NCBI RefSeq assembly: GCF_009600605.1
Contig: NZ_VWNA01000003.1
Span: 558,001-622,000, forward strand
DNA length: 64,000 nt
Reading direction: 5' to 3'
Source: Segnochrobactrum spirostomi
GTDB taxonomy: Bacteria > Pseudomonadota > Alphaproteobacteria > Rhizobiales > Segnochrobactraceae
Below the pieces are notes generated by a model. That model did not search any database, was not told where the DNA came from, and saw nothing but the letters and a program-made list of their open reading frames with translations. Numbering within the stretch: the first letter of the stretch is position 1; every line of letters begins with the position of its first letter. The translations under genes were made by a program, and so were the position numbers. Positions 21,023-29,641 of the stretch are shown here, piece after piece.

Positions 21023-21649
21023 ATGTCTGACCGTGGAGAGGGGTATATCGGACAGCTGATGCTTTTCGCTGGCAACTATGTTCCGAAATACTGGATGCCG
21101 TGCGAGGGACAGTTGCTCGACATTGGGAAAAATAATATTCTATGGAGCGTTATAGGCAACACATACGGCGGTGACAGCAAGAAAAATATGTTCGCGTTGC
21201 CAGATATGCGAGGCGTGCTCCCCGCCCACGCCTCTGGAGGTCGGGTGGGACGGCGCACGGCATCTGCCGATCAGAGCCTTCTCAGTGTCCGTCTTAGTGT
21301 TAACAATCTGCCGTCCCATAGCCATCTGGCGAAATTCGCAGGGACAGAAGATCGCGTCACGGTCAGCAACGCGATCGCGATCAAGAATGTCGTTGGCGCC
21401 GTGGACCCGGTTGAGAACGGCTACTTCGGAAAGGGAGGCACCGGCACTGGAGCAGCAAGTATTTACGTTCCGTCCGGCTCCACCGCTCCGAGCGTCAACT
21501 TGAATGGCGGCTCTACCGAGGTGAAGTTTAAGCCAGCTGGAACCGTTATTGTCGACCCAACAGGCCCAGGCGCGCCGTTTGAGATTCCTAATATTTTAAT
21601 GTTCTGGTGTATATGCGTCGCGGGTATTTATCCAACAAGAGCATGGTAA
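21023..21649 (+). CDS. Phage tail collar / microcystin-dependent-protein-like protein
   Basis: The 208-aa product has the tail-collar pattern of MdpB-like proteins: GEGYIGQLMLFAGNYVPKYW, MPCEGQLLDI, GNTYGGD, FALPDMRG, NNLPSHSH in the centre and the C-terminal PFEIPNILMFW...GIYPT. In phages this fold is part of receptor-binding fibres; free-standing bacterial copies have no settled function. Start 21023 has GGGAGGG eight bases upstream. Low GC and lack of nearby phage structural genes suggest a transferred small module with the next gene, 35 bp downstream. Confidence 0.8.
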   Translation: MSDRGEGYIGQLMLFAGNYVPKYWMPCEGQLLDIGKNNILWSVIGNTYGGDSKKNMFALPDMRGVLPAHASGGRVGRRTASADQSLLSVRLSVNNLPSHSHLAKFAGTEDRVTVSNAIAIKNVVGAVDPVENGYFGKGGTGTGAASIYVPSGSTAPSVNLNGGSTEVKFKPAGTVIVDPTGPGAPFEIPNILMFWCICVAGIYPTRAW

Positions 21650-21684
21650 TTTTTTATTATTTTATCTAACTTCCGGAGGATGAT

Positions 21685-22302
21685 ATGACGCCAGATGTGT
21701 ATACGGACCTGCAAGTCGTCAATGGCACAAAACATCATCTTGTTGCAGGAATACGTGGAACAAATAAAGGTTTTTGTCACTCATATCAAATGCAGATTTG
21801 GTTTGAATCTGGCGATCAGGTGGACAAATTCCCCACTCCTGTTGTTGCGGTGAAAGAAGATAAAACTTACAAGCTTCAATTCAAGCGTGGCGGCAGCGAT
21901 CAAGATGATGGCGCCGACATGCAAATCAATGTAGGTCTCAGCGAAAGCGGCGACGCAAATGTCGTCTGGGTAAAAGCCCGGAGCAACAACAAAAGCCAGC
22001 ATTTTATAAGCACGGATATTCAAGAGCCAAATCTGAAGGGTCAAGGTCCGTTTGTTGTTGCGTTCAATAGAAACGGCGAATGGCCGTTGGACGACGAACG
22101 CGGCTTGGAGTGGTTCGCGCAGGGGCAAACCATAGACATGGGATGCTCGAATACCACGCAGTGCCTCGCGGTGATCGATCTTTCCATAGGTTTTCCCTCA
22201 TCCGCAGCCAAGATGATTGAGGGCCGCATTATCAATCACACATTCTCTGGAAATGATGAGAAAATTGTTTGGCTCATGGTCATGCGGCACCTCGGTTGGT
22301 AA
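21685..22302 (+). CDS. Protein of unknown function, companion of the tail-collar gene
   Basis: The 205-aa product is not recognised. It lacks signal peptide and membrane segments, is rich in Asp/Asn/Gly and aromatic residues, and probably forms an all-beta structure (alternating strands such as YKLQFKRGG, VVWVKARS, IVWLMVMRH). A strong RBS (CCGGAGGATGAT) precedes the ATG. It is AT-rich like its upstream neighbour and probably co-transcribed with it. A role connected with the tail-collar protein is inferred from position only. Confidence 0.7.
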   Translation: MTPDVYTDLQVVNGTKHHLVAGIRGTNKGFCHSYQMQIWFESGDQVDKFPTPVVAVKEDKTYKLQFKRGGSDQDDGADMQINVGLSESGDANVVWVKARSNNKSQHFISTDIQEPNLKGQGPFVVAFNRNGEWPLDDERGLEWFAQGQTIDMGCSNTTQCLAVIDLSIGFPSSAAKMIEGRIINHTFSGNDEKIVWLMVMRHLGW

Positions 22303-22470
22303 TCATCTCCTGATGGCCCCAATATGATCGTGCGTTCGACGATAGCTACACAACGCTCGGCATCGAACTGCGGCGCCACTATCGCGCCATGGATCGAGTT
22401 CAGCGGCGACGAGCAAACGAATGTGTGTACCGTCCGCTTCAGCTCGCACTTCAAGCGCGATCGACCGATC

Positions 22471-23745
22471 TCAAGGCGCCAGAGCGTGGGACACGACGTA
22501 GATCACGAGGCCGATGAGGCCGCCGACGAGGGTGCCGTTGAGGCGGATATATTGGAGATCCTTGCCGACCTGAGTCTCGATCTTGCCGACCAGCGTCGCG
22601 GTGTCCCAGCGCTCGACGATCTCGGTCACGAAGCGGCCCACTTCGGCGCGGTTCGGCACCAGCGCTTCGAGGACCCATTGGCGCAGGCTGCGGTTGAGCC
22701 GGTCCCGCAAGGCGGGGTCGGACGAGAGCCAGCCGGCGAAGGCAACGATCGCCGCCTCGGCATGGGTCGCGAAGAAGCCGTCGGGCTTGTCGATGTCGTC
22801 GCGCACCTTCGCCTCGATCTCGCGGGCGAGCCAGGCGACGTAGCCGTCGACCACGGCCGAGCTGAGCACGTCGGCCTTGATCTTCTCCATCCGCGCCGCG
22901 AGGTCGGCATCGGTCGCGAGGCGCCCCGTCCATTTGGCGACTTCCTCGTGGAAGCGGGCGCGCCAGGGATGGTCGGCGGCGCGCGCCGCCTCCAGCGCGT
23001 TGCCGATCTGCGTAACGAGAGCGTCGGCGAGCTTGTTGTCGACCCAGCCGGGTAGCCAGCGGATGCCCTTCGCCGCGACCTGCTCGCGAATGGCGTCCTT
23101 GTTCTCGGCGACATAGACGGAGGCGAAGGCGAGCGCCCGATCGAACACCTTGTCGGGATAGCTCTGGCGCGCCAGCACCGAGAGGGTGCGGGCCGCAAGC
23201 GAGGCCGCGTCGATCGAATTGACGCCCTCGCGGAAGGCGGCGCCGGCGAAGACCTGGAGACGGCTGTCGCCGATCAGGCCGATCAACGGCGGCAGCACGG
23301 CGCGCACCTGTTCGGTCACGAGCCGGACATTCTGCGGCTCGGTCAGCCACTCGGCCGCAAGCCCGCAGGCATCGACCCGTTCGAGGCGCTGCTCGACATG
23401 GGCGGGTGCGAGGAAATTCGTCTCGACGAAGCGGCCCATGGCGGCGGCGACCCGCCCCTTGTGACGCGGGATGATCGCGGTGTGGGGGATCGGCAGGCCG
23501 AATGGATGGCGGAACAAGGCGACGACGGCGAACCAATCGGCGCAGGCCCCGACCATCGCCGCCTCGCAGAACGCCCGCACATAGGGCATGCCGACCCAGA
23601 GATCCGGCCAGCGCACGCAGACGACGAAGAGCGCGGTGACCAGGACGAGGAGGCCCGTCGCGATAATCCACATGCGCCGCGCCGCTGCGGCGGCGGCCGA
23701 AACCCCGCCCCCACTCGGATCGTCGGCTTCCGCGGGAACCCTCAC
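22471..23745 (-). CDS. DUF445 family membrane protein
   Basis: The 424-aa product (GTG start) has the DUF445 layout: N-terminal hydrophobic segment (WIIATGLLVLVTALFVVCV), the conserved GACADWFAVVALFRHPFGLPIPHTAIIPRHKGR stretch, long amphipathic helices and a C-terminal membrane segment (LNGTLVGGLIGLVIYVV). Function of the family is unknown. The GTG at 23745 overlaps the EcsC-family stop (GTGA), hence this start; an ATG at 23673 is an alternative. It is the last gene of the P-type ATPase operon. Confidence 0.85.
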   Translation of the reverse strand: MRVPAEADDPSGGGVSAAAAAARRMWIIATGLLVLVTALFVVCVRWPDLWVGMPYVRAFCEAAMVGACADWFAVVALFRHPFGLPIPHTAIIPRHKGRVAAAMGRFVETNFLAPAHVEQRLERVDACGLAAEWLTEPQNVRLVTEQVRAVLPPLIGLIGDSRLQVFAGAAFREGVNSIDAASLAARTLSVLARQSYPDKVFDRALAFASVYVAENKDAIREQVAAKGIRWLPGWVDNKLADALVTQIGNALEAARAADHPWRARFHEEVAKWTGRLATDADLAARMEKIKADVLSSAVVDGYVAWLAREIEAKVRDDIDKPDGFFATHAEAAIVAFAGWLSSDPALRDRLNRSLRQWVLEALVPNRAEVGRFVTEIVERWDTATLVGKIETQVGKDLQYIRLNGTLVGGLIGLVIYVVSHALAP

Positions 23746-24614
23746 GCGGCGGTCTCGGACGGCCGGCGGGCCGTCTGGCCGAAGCGGCGGCGCAGGCCGC
23801 TCAGGTCGTGCGCCGCCGCATGATAGGCGCGCTCGACCTCCCCTGCCCCATAGAGGCGCTCGAGCCGGCGGATCGCGAAATGGCCCTCGGCGACGCGCTG
23901 GAAATGATCGGTGAAGACGACGTTGACCGCCGCCCCGCCGACGGCGCCGATCACCGGCGCGGCACCGACGGCCAGTTGGTCCGAGAGAACGACGCCGAAG
24001 CGGCCGACGATCTCGCCGGCGAACCGGGCGAGCAGCGGCGACGAAGCACTGACGGCCCCGACTTCGGCGACCTGGGTGACGACGTCGCGCACGAGGCTCG
24101 AAAGCACGGTGCGCACGGCATAATAATCGAGCCGGGCCTGCTCGGAGGGCACCCGGCCGCCGAGCGCGAACACCTCGACGCAGGACAGCCGGGTTTCGAG
24201 ACGGCTCAGGTCCTCGCCGTGTTCCCGCGCGATCTCGGCGATCGAGCGCAGCATCAGCGTCGTGGTAAGGGGCAGCTCGAACGGTAGAGCCGCGATGCCG
24301 AAGAAGCCGCCGACACCGCCCGTGAGCCCCACCATCACCTTGTTGGTCCACGGCGAGGCGGCACTGCGGTCGTTGGGATCGAGGGACTCGATCGCGACCT
24401 CGAGGCACTGAAAGATCGCCGCCCGCACCAAGGCCTGGAACCGCCGGTTGATCGGACGCGGCATCAGCTTGATGAGCTCGTTGACGGGCTTGCCCGCATA
24501 ATCCGCGATCCGCGCCGCCAGCGTCGGCCGCTCGAGCTTGCGCACAGCGGCGGCGAGCTCCCGCCGGTGGGGGGCTGAGAGGCTCGAAGCGGGATCTCGG
24601 ATGGCCGGCATCAT
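23742..24614 (-). CDS. EcsC family protein
   Basis: The 290-aa product shows the EcsC-family pattern: VNELIKLMPRPINRRFQALVRAA, GLTGGVGGFFGIAALPFELPLTTTLMLRSIAEIAREHG and a second hydrophobic Gly/Ala-rich segment (VIGAVGGAAVNVVFTDHFQRVAEGHFAIRRLE). The family is named after a protein in the Bacillus ecs locus; its activity is unknown. The ATG overlaps the ATPase stop (24611-24614), so translation is coupled, and the downstream DUF445 gene also overlaps. Confidence 0.85.
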   Translation of the reverse strand: MMPAIRDPASSLSAPHRRELAAAVRKLERPTLAARIADYAGKPVNELIKLMPRPINRRFQALVRAAIFQCLEVAIESLDPNDRSAASPWTNKVMVGLTGGVGGFFGIAALPFELPLTTTLMLRSIAEIAREHGEDLSRLETRLSCVEVFALGGRVPSEQARLDYYAVRTVLSSLVRDVVTQVAEVGAVSASSPLLARFAGEIVGRFGVVLSDQLAVGAAPVIGAVGGAAVNVVFTDHFQRVAEGHFAIRRLERLYGAGEVERAYHAAAHDLSGLRRRFGQTARRPSETAA

Positions 24615-26722
24615 GGGCGCCTCATCAGGGGACGAACACCATTCAAGCTCGCGATGATGGCGGAACCATTGCTGATCAGGGCCGTCATCTCCGGCCCGAC
24701 CAGATTGCCCGGCAGCGCCAGACCGAGGGCGATGGTGTTGAGCACCGCCACGATCCCGTAATTCTGCTTGATGAGGCCGACGGCGTCCCGCGAGATCTCG
24801 ATCGCCTGGACGAGCTTCCAGAGCGAATCCTCCATCAGGATGACGTCCGCCGCCTCGTGGGCGATGTCGGCGCCGTGCTTCATGGCGATGCCGACGTCGG
24901 CGAAGCTCAGGGCCGGGGAATCGTTGATACCGTCGCCGATCATCGCGATCGAACGACCCTCGCGCTGAAGGCTCTGGATCACCTCGGCCTTGTCCGCCGG
25001 CATCATGTTGGCGACCTGCCGGGTCAGCCCCAAGCGCCGGCCGACCGCCGAGGCGACGACCGCATTGTCGCCGGTGAGCATGACGGTGTCGCGCACGCCC
25101 ATCGCATGAAGCCGGGCGATCACCTCATGGCTTTCGGGGCGGATGCGGTCCTCATAGGCGACGAGCCCGGCGAGCTTGCCGTCCACGGCGACATAGAGGC
25201 AGGAATGGCCGCGCTCGTCGATCTGGGCGCGATCGCCAGCAATATGATCGACCTTGATGTCGTTGCGGCGCAGAAAGCGCTCGCTGCCGACATGCATGTA
25301 GTAGCCGTTGACCTGACCCTCGACGCCGAGGCCGATGTGGTACTCGGTCTCGTCGCACGGCGGCATGTCGAGCGACAATTCGCGGATCTTCTCGCGCAGC
25401 GCCTCGGCCACCGGGTGCTGAAGATGGGTTTCCGCGGCACCGGCGAGCGCAAGCAGGTGGTTTTCGTCGATGTGTTCGGCGTAGCTGACGACGTCGGTGA
25501 CGTGGGGCGTTCCGAAGCTCAGCGTGCCGGTCTTGTCGAACACCACGGTGTCGATGCGGGCAAGCTTCTCCATGTGGCCGCCGCTCTTGATGACGATGCC
25601 GGAGCGTGCCGCGTGGGTCATCGACGAGAGCACCGAAGTGGGCGCGGCGACACGGATGCCGGTGCCGTAATCGACGATGACGAGCGAGAGGAAGCGGTTG
25701 AAGTCGCGGGTCAGCAGCGCGGTGCCGATGGCGAGACCCAGCGTCGGCATCACAAGACGATCGGCAAAGCGCTCCGCGTGGTTCTGCATGCGGGTGTCGC
25801 CGACCGGGTTCGATTCGACGAGCCGGGCGATCTGCCCCGCCGTAGTATTGTCGCCGACGCGGGCGGCACGGATCGTGATTTGCCCTTCCTGGACGATCGT
25901 CGCGGCGAACACCTGCTCGCCGACCTCGCGCGACACCGCGAGACCTTCGCCGGTGATCGTCTTCTGGTCGATCATCGCATGCCCGCGCTCGATCGCGCCG
26001 TCGACCGGGATCATATCGCCCGGATAGACCACCACGAGATCGTCCACCACGAGCGCCGTCGCCGGCACCGAGACGACGGTGCCGTCGCGCACGACCCACG
26101 CGTTGCGGCTCTGGAATTCGAGGAGCTCACGGATCGCCCGCTTCGAGCCGGCCGCAGTGAGATCGCGGATCCAGTCGCCAAGCCGGATCAGCCAGACGAC
26201 GATGGTGCCGGCCACGAGATTGCCCTGCCCGACCGAGGCGGTGATGGCGAGGGTATCGAGGAAGTCGACGTTGAGCCGCCGCTCCTGGCTCCACACCCGC
26301 CACGCCCGCTTGAAGATCGGGATGGCATTGTAGAGCGTCAGCGGAACGTTGACCGCGAAGGCCAGCGGATGGGGAATAAGCGCGAGTCCGAGGGAGAGGG
26401 TCGGCAGCCCGAGCGGGAATTTCTCAGACGTAGGGGCCGGCTTGCGCACGACCGCCGACGTATCCGGCTGGCCGAGAAAGGCTTCGAGATCCTCGACGCT
26501 CGCCTGCCGCAGCAGGGCGAGCACGCCGTCGAGTTGCCCCTTTTCGGCCGCCTCATATTCGACGACGAGGCACGCGCAATCATAATTGACGCGCGCGCTC
26601 TTCACCCACGTCCGCGCCTTGAGCCAGGAGAGCGTCGCCTCCGCCACCATCGACGGATAGGCGAGCAGCGGAACATGCAGACGGATCCGGCCCGGCATCG
26701 CGTGGCGGATTTGGAAGTCCAT
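24611..26722 (-). CDS. Heavy-metal-type (P1B-like) P-type ATPase lacking the CPC motif
   Basis: The 703-aa product starts with a PGRIR-containing HMA_2-like domain (8-60) rather than a CxxC metal-binding domain. It has the A-domain TGEG (257-260), catalytic DKTGT (Asp396), the P1B-type HP dipeptide (436-437, LQHPVAEAL) and GDGINDSPAL. The membrane position that normally carries CPC or a variant reads DYGTGIRVAAP (351-361), so transported ion cannot be predicted and may not be a thiol-coordinated metal. It is translationally coupled to the EcsC-family gene and preceded by a second PGRIR protein. Confidence 0.85.
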   Translation of the reverse strand: MDFQIRHAMPGRIRLHVPLLAYPSMVAEATLSWLKARTWVKSARVNYDCACLVVEYEAAEKGQLDGVLALLRQASVEDLEAFLGQPDTSAVVRKPAPTSEKFPLGLPTLSLGLALIPHPLAFAVNVPLTLYNAIPIFKRAWRVWSQERRLNVDFLDTLAITASVGQGNLVAGTIVVWLIRLGDWIRDLTAAGSKRAIRELLEFQSRNAWVVRDGTVVSVPATALVVDDLVVVYPGDMIPVDGAIERGHAMIDQKTITGEGLAVSREVGEQVFAATIVQEGQITIRAARVGDNTTAGQIARLVESNPVGDTRMQNHAERFADRLVMPTLGLAIGTALLTRDFNRFLSLVIVDYGTGIRVAAPTSVLSSMTHAARSGIVIKSGGHMEKLARIDTVVFDKTGTLSFGTPHVTDVVSYAEHIDENHLLALAGAAETHLQHPVAEALREKIRELSLDMPPCDETEYHIGLGVEGQVNGYYMHVGSERFLRRNDIKVDHIAGDRAQIDERGHSCLYVAVDGKLAGLVAYEDRIRPESHEVIARLHAMGVRDTVMLTGDNAVVASAVGRRLGLTRQVANMMPADKAEVIQSLQREGRSIAMIGDGINDSPALSFADVGIAMKHGADIAHEAADVILMEDSLWKLVQAIEISRDAVGLIKQNYGIVAVLNTIALGLALPGNLVGPEMTALISNGSAIIASLNGVRPLMRRP

Positions 26723-26766
26723 GGAAACTGCCTTGCTTGGGCTGCGGCCGACCGCAGCGGGTCCGA

Positions 26767-27456
26767 TCAGCGCGCCGCGCGCGCCATCGCCGGCTGCGTC
26801 TGCAATTCGGCTAGATGGTTGAGCGAGAACAGCGCCAGCGTCACCCACATCGGGGTCGCCGCTCCGGCGCCGATCTCCAGGAAGGTGTAGACTGCGAGCC
26901 CGCCGACGAGGAGCACCTTGAGATCGACGGCATTGCCGGTCGACGCCTTGAGCTCTTGGTCGACTGACTTGAAGAAATCGACCGTTGCGCGCGCAAATTC
27001 GGAACGCTCGGCGAGGAATTCGGCCTCGGCCTCGATCTTGTCGGCGATATCCTTGATCTCGTCGCCGGGACGGGCGGGCTTGGGCCGCGGCGGCGGCACC
27101 GGATCGGGCGCGCACAAGCGATCGAACTGAGCGCCGATCTGCTGTTCCTGCCGGATGTCGTAATGAATGATGACGCTGCCCGAATCCGGCTTCGCCTTGA
27201 CGCTGGTGATGCCCGGCACCTTGGAGAAGATGTCCTGGTAGACGCCGAGCAGTTCGGGATGGGCCTTACCCTGCGGCACCTTCAGGCGGATGCGCCCGGG
27301 CACCTTGTGGGCGATCTTGAGCTTGGGCTTACGCACCGCCTTCGGCGCTGCGGCGGCCTCCGCCGAGGCGATGGCCTCGCTCGTCTGCGACGGCCCGCCG
27401 GACGCCGCGGCGGCGGCCGCCCCGAAGACCGGCTCGTCGGACAAGAGGTTCGTCAT
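26767..27456 (-). CDS. HMA_2-like domain protein with C-terminal membrane segment
   Basis: The 229-aa product has an Ala-rich N-terminus, an HMA_2-like ferredoxin-fold domain (about residues 45-100: KVPGRIRLKVPQGK, VPGITSVKAKPDSGSVIIHYD), a Pro-rich linker, a charged helix and a C-terminal hydrophobic segment (VLLVGGLAVYTFLEIGAG). The domain shares the PGRIR motif with the adjacent ATPase and lacks CxxC. It may deliver the substrate to, or regulate, the ATPase encoded 44 bp downstream. Start 27456 (GAGAG upstream) was chosen over upstream codons that add a low-complexity leader. Confidence 0.75.
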   Translation of the reverse strand: MTNLLSDEPVFGAAAAAASGGPSQTSEAIASAEAAAAPKAVRKPKLKIAHKVPGRIRLKVPQGKAHPELLGVYQDIFSKVPGITSVKAKPDSGSVIIHYDIRQEQQIGAQFDRLCAPDPVPPPRPKPARPGDEIKDIADKIEAEAEFLAERSEFARATVDFFKSVDQELKASTGNAVDLKVLLVGGLAVYTFLEIGAGAATPMWVTLALFSLNHLAELQTQPAMARAAR

Positions 27457-27674
27457 GATCAGGTCTCTCGATCGCGGCGCAACTCGCCGCTCGCCGGTGA
27501 TCGGTCGGGAAGACGTGGTCAAGAGGACGTCGGTCGCACCGAGCCCCGCGCCGGCGCCGCGCCCGAAGGATCGCCCGACCACACCGCGGCCCGATCGAGG
27601 TCCCGACGCGATCGCGATTGCGAACCTCGACCTGCGCCCGCGGATGCCTAGCCCAACCTGCGAAAAACCGCAGC

Positions 27675-28085
27675 TCAGCGCGCGGTGGCGACAGCCGCGG
27701 CGACGTCCTTGTCGGTCGCGATCTGCTCGGCCTTCACCTCGGCCGCGATATCCTGTAGCTGCTCCTGAGCCTCGCTCACCGCCGAGCGCGCCCGACGGCC
27801 GAGCTTGTAGGCGCCGCGCATCGTCGAATGCAGCATCGGCTTCATGCGGTGGCCAAGCTTCGGCAGGACGTTGGGCGCGAGCGCCGCGGCAACGCCGATC
27901 ACCATGCCCGGAATGAGGGCCACTTCGAACAGCGCGACGCCGGCGGCGACGACAGCGATGGTCGCAGCCTTGCCGATCATGTCGTCGCTCGTGGCAACGG
28001 ACGACATCTCGTCGTGCTCATGCGCGGCTTCCACGGCTTCCGCAGCTTCCGCCTCGTCTTGAACGTCGAGCTTGTACTTCGTCAC
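27675..28085 (-). CDS. DUF5132 domain protein
   Basis: The 136-aa product (GTG start, AGGGG upstream) has an acidic N-terminus, a hydrophobic Gly/Ala segment (ATIAVVAAGVALFEVALIPGMVIGVAAALAPNVLPKLG) characteristic of DUF5132, and a charged amphipathic C-terminal helix. Function is unknown. It is the first gene of the leftward P-type ATPase operon. Confidence 0.8.
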   Translation of the reverse strand: MTKYKLDVQDEAEAAEAVEAAHEHDEMSSVATSDDMIGKAATIAVVAAGVALFEVALIPGMVIGVAAALAPNVLPKLGHRMKPMLHSTMRGAYKLGRRARSAVSEAQEQLQDIAAEVKAEQIATDKDVAAAVATAR

Positions 28086-28139
28086 CGTCTCTACCCCTGA
28101 TCAGATCCTGCCCCGAAAGGCACCCCAAAACACGGATTC

Positions 28140-28167
28140 GTTATAAGACCTGATAAGCGAAACGCAA
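28140..28167 (-). promoter_or_regulatory. Candidate sigma-70-type promoter of the P-type ATPase operon
   Basis: On the minus strand TTGCGT (28162-28167) and TATAAC (28140-28145) are separated by 16 bases, about 55 bp upstream of the DUF5132 start, in a short AT-richer stretch. Assignment is by pattern only. Confidence 0.4.
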
Positions 28168-28429
28168 CGCCTTATACTGTCATGCGATTGTCGCACTGAG
28201 AGTTAAATCTGTCGAACTGGTGCAACACCTTTCCTCATTCTAGACATCGAAAGCATAACTAGTGGCTGGTCGTGCACGCCTGTGCATGATTGCAGCGGGG
28301 CGCGACGCAGATCGGTCCCCGCCGCGGACAGCGCCGAGCGGCGGGCAGGCATCGCCTGCCCGTGCATGTGGCGACATCGGTCCCACGGCGACCCGCGCCG
28401 TACGTGACACCCATGAGCGCCCGGTTCGC
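28168..28429. other. Remainder of the gap between the DUF5132 gene and the enolase-superfamily gene
   Basis: No gene is supported here. The stretch holds the distal part of the DUF5132 promoter region and the 3' end region of the leftward catabolic cluster; no clear terminator is seen. Confidence 0.35.
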
Positions 28430-29545
28430 TCAGTCGCGCACGAGAAACTTCTCGATCACGTCCATTCTGGGTTCCACTCCTAGCCCCGGCTCAGACGGCA
28501 GGTGGGCGTATCCGTCGGCAATTCTCACCGGATTTCGGGCGAGCGAACGGCTGATCTCGCCCGGCTCGACGCAATATTCCATGACGAGCGCGTTCTCGAT
28601 CGCGCACAGGAAGTGCAGGGACGCCGCCGTGTTGAGATCGGTGGTGAAGTTGTGGTTGCACACCTTGCGGCCCCGGGCCTTCGCATAGGCAGCGATTTCC
28701 ATCGCCTGCGTGAAGCCCGTCCGCGTGAGGTCGATCTGCACCACGTCGATGCCGCCCTCGTCGATCAGGCGCTGGAATCCCACGACGGAACATTCCTGTT
28801 CGCCGGCTGCGATATGCTGCGAGCAGGCGGCCGAGACCCGGGAATATCCACCATAATCGTCAGGATGGAGCGGCTCCTCGATCCAGAACAGGCGATAGGG
28901 CTCGAAGAGCTGACCGCGCCGAATGGTGGTTTTGGCGTCCCACGCCAAGCCGACATCGAGCATGAAGTCGACCTCATCTCCGATCGCCGAGCGGATCGCC
29001 TCGACGTAGGCAATGTCCTGGGCCTCGTCCCGGCCGAAGGGTTCCCAGCCGAACTTCACGCCCGTGTGGCCGGTGTCCACCGCATGGCGCGCCCGGGCGA
29101 CGGTATCGGCGATGCTGAACTGAAACATATTCGAGGAATAGACGCGCATGCGGTCACGCATCGCACCGCCGAGAAGGGTGACAATGGGCTGACCCAGCGC
29201 CTTCCCCTTGATGTCCCAGAGCGCCATGTCGATTCCGGCCATCGCCTGCAACACGGCCCCGCCGCGCCCATAGAACAGCGTCGCGCGGTGCATCTTCGCC
29301 CAGAGACGGGCCGTCTCGAGCGGGTTCTCGCCGATCAGTAGCGATTTGAGCCCCGTGACCATCGTGTGCGAGTAGGGGGCGTCGATGATCGCCTTCACGA
29401 CGGATGGGCAGCCGTCCACCTCGCCCCAGCCGACGATGCCGGCATCGGTGGTGATCCGGATCAGCAACGCGTCCTGCGAGCTGTCGGTGCGCGCCTCGAT
29501 CTCCGGAAGCCGCAGATAGAAGCCGTCGACGGCGGTGATTTTCAT
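28430..29545 (-). CDS. Mandelate racemase/muconate lactonizing enzyme family protein
   Basis: The 371-aa enzyme belongs to the enolase superfamily: N-terminal capping domain, then a barrel with metal ligands in DVGLAWD, WIEEPLHPDD and AAGEQE, a VKFGWEPFG segment where KxK or KxH catalytic residues usually sit, and a candidate catalytic His in CNHNFTTD. Members abstract the alpha-proton of a carboxylate (sugar-acid dehydratases, racemases, cycloisomerases). It is the last gene of the leftward cluster, 96 bp after the GntR regulator. The substrate is probably an acid derived from the compound imported by this cluster. Confidence 0.85.
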   Translation of the reverse strand: MKITAVDGFYLRLPEIEARTDSSQDALLIRITTDAGIVGWGEVDGCPSVVKAIIDAPYSHTMVTGLKSLLIGENPLETARLWAKMHRATLFYGRGGAVLQAMAGIDMALWDIKGKALGQPIVTLLGGAMRDRMRVYSSNMFQFSIADTVARARHAVDTGHTGVKFGWEPFGRDEAQDIAYVEAIRSAIGDEVDFMLDVGLAWDAKTTIRRGQLFEPYRLFWIEEPLHPDDYGGYSRVSAACSQHIAAGEQECSVVGFQRLIDEGGIDVVQIDLTRTGFTQAMEIAAYAKARGRKVCNHNFTTDLNTAASLHFLCAIENALVMEYCVEPGEISRSLARNPVRIADGYAHLPSEPGLGVEPRMDVIEKFLVRD

Positions 29546-29641
29546 GGAATCCGAGACCCTTACGGCGCGTTCCTGGCGCCTTTTGGCATATGAGCGGGGT
29601 GATCGCGGCGAACGCCGCGGAAAGTGGTCGGTTGGGAAGCG

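Noticed and set aside
21023-22302. Prophage or contractile injection system
   Set aside because: Only one tail-collar-like gene and one unknown gene are present; no capsid, sheath, baseplate, integrase or lysis genes flank them.
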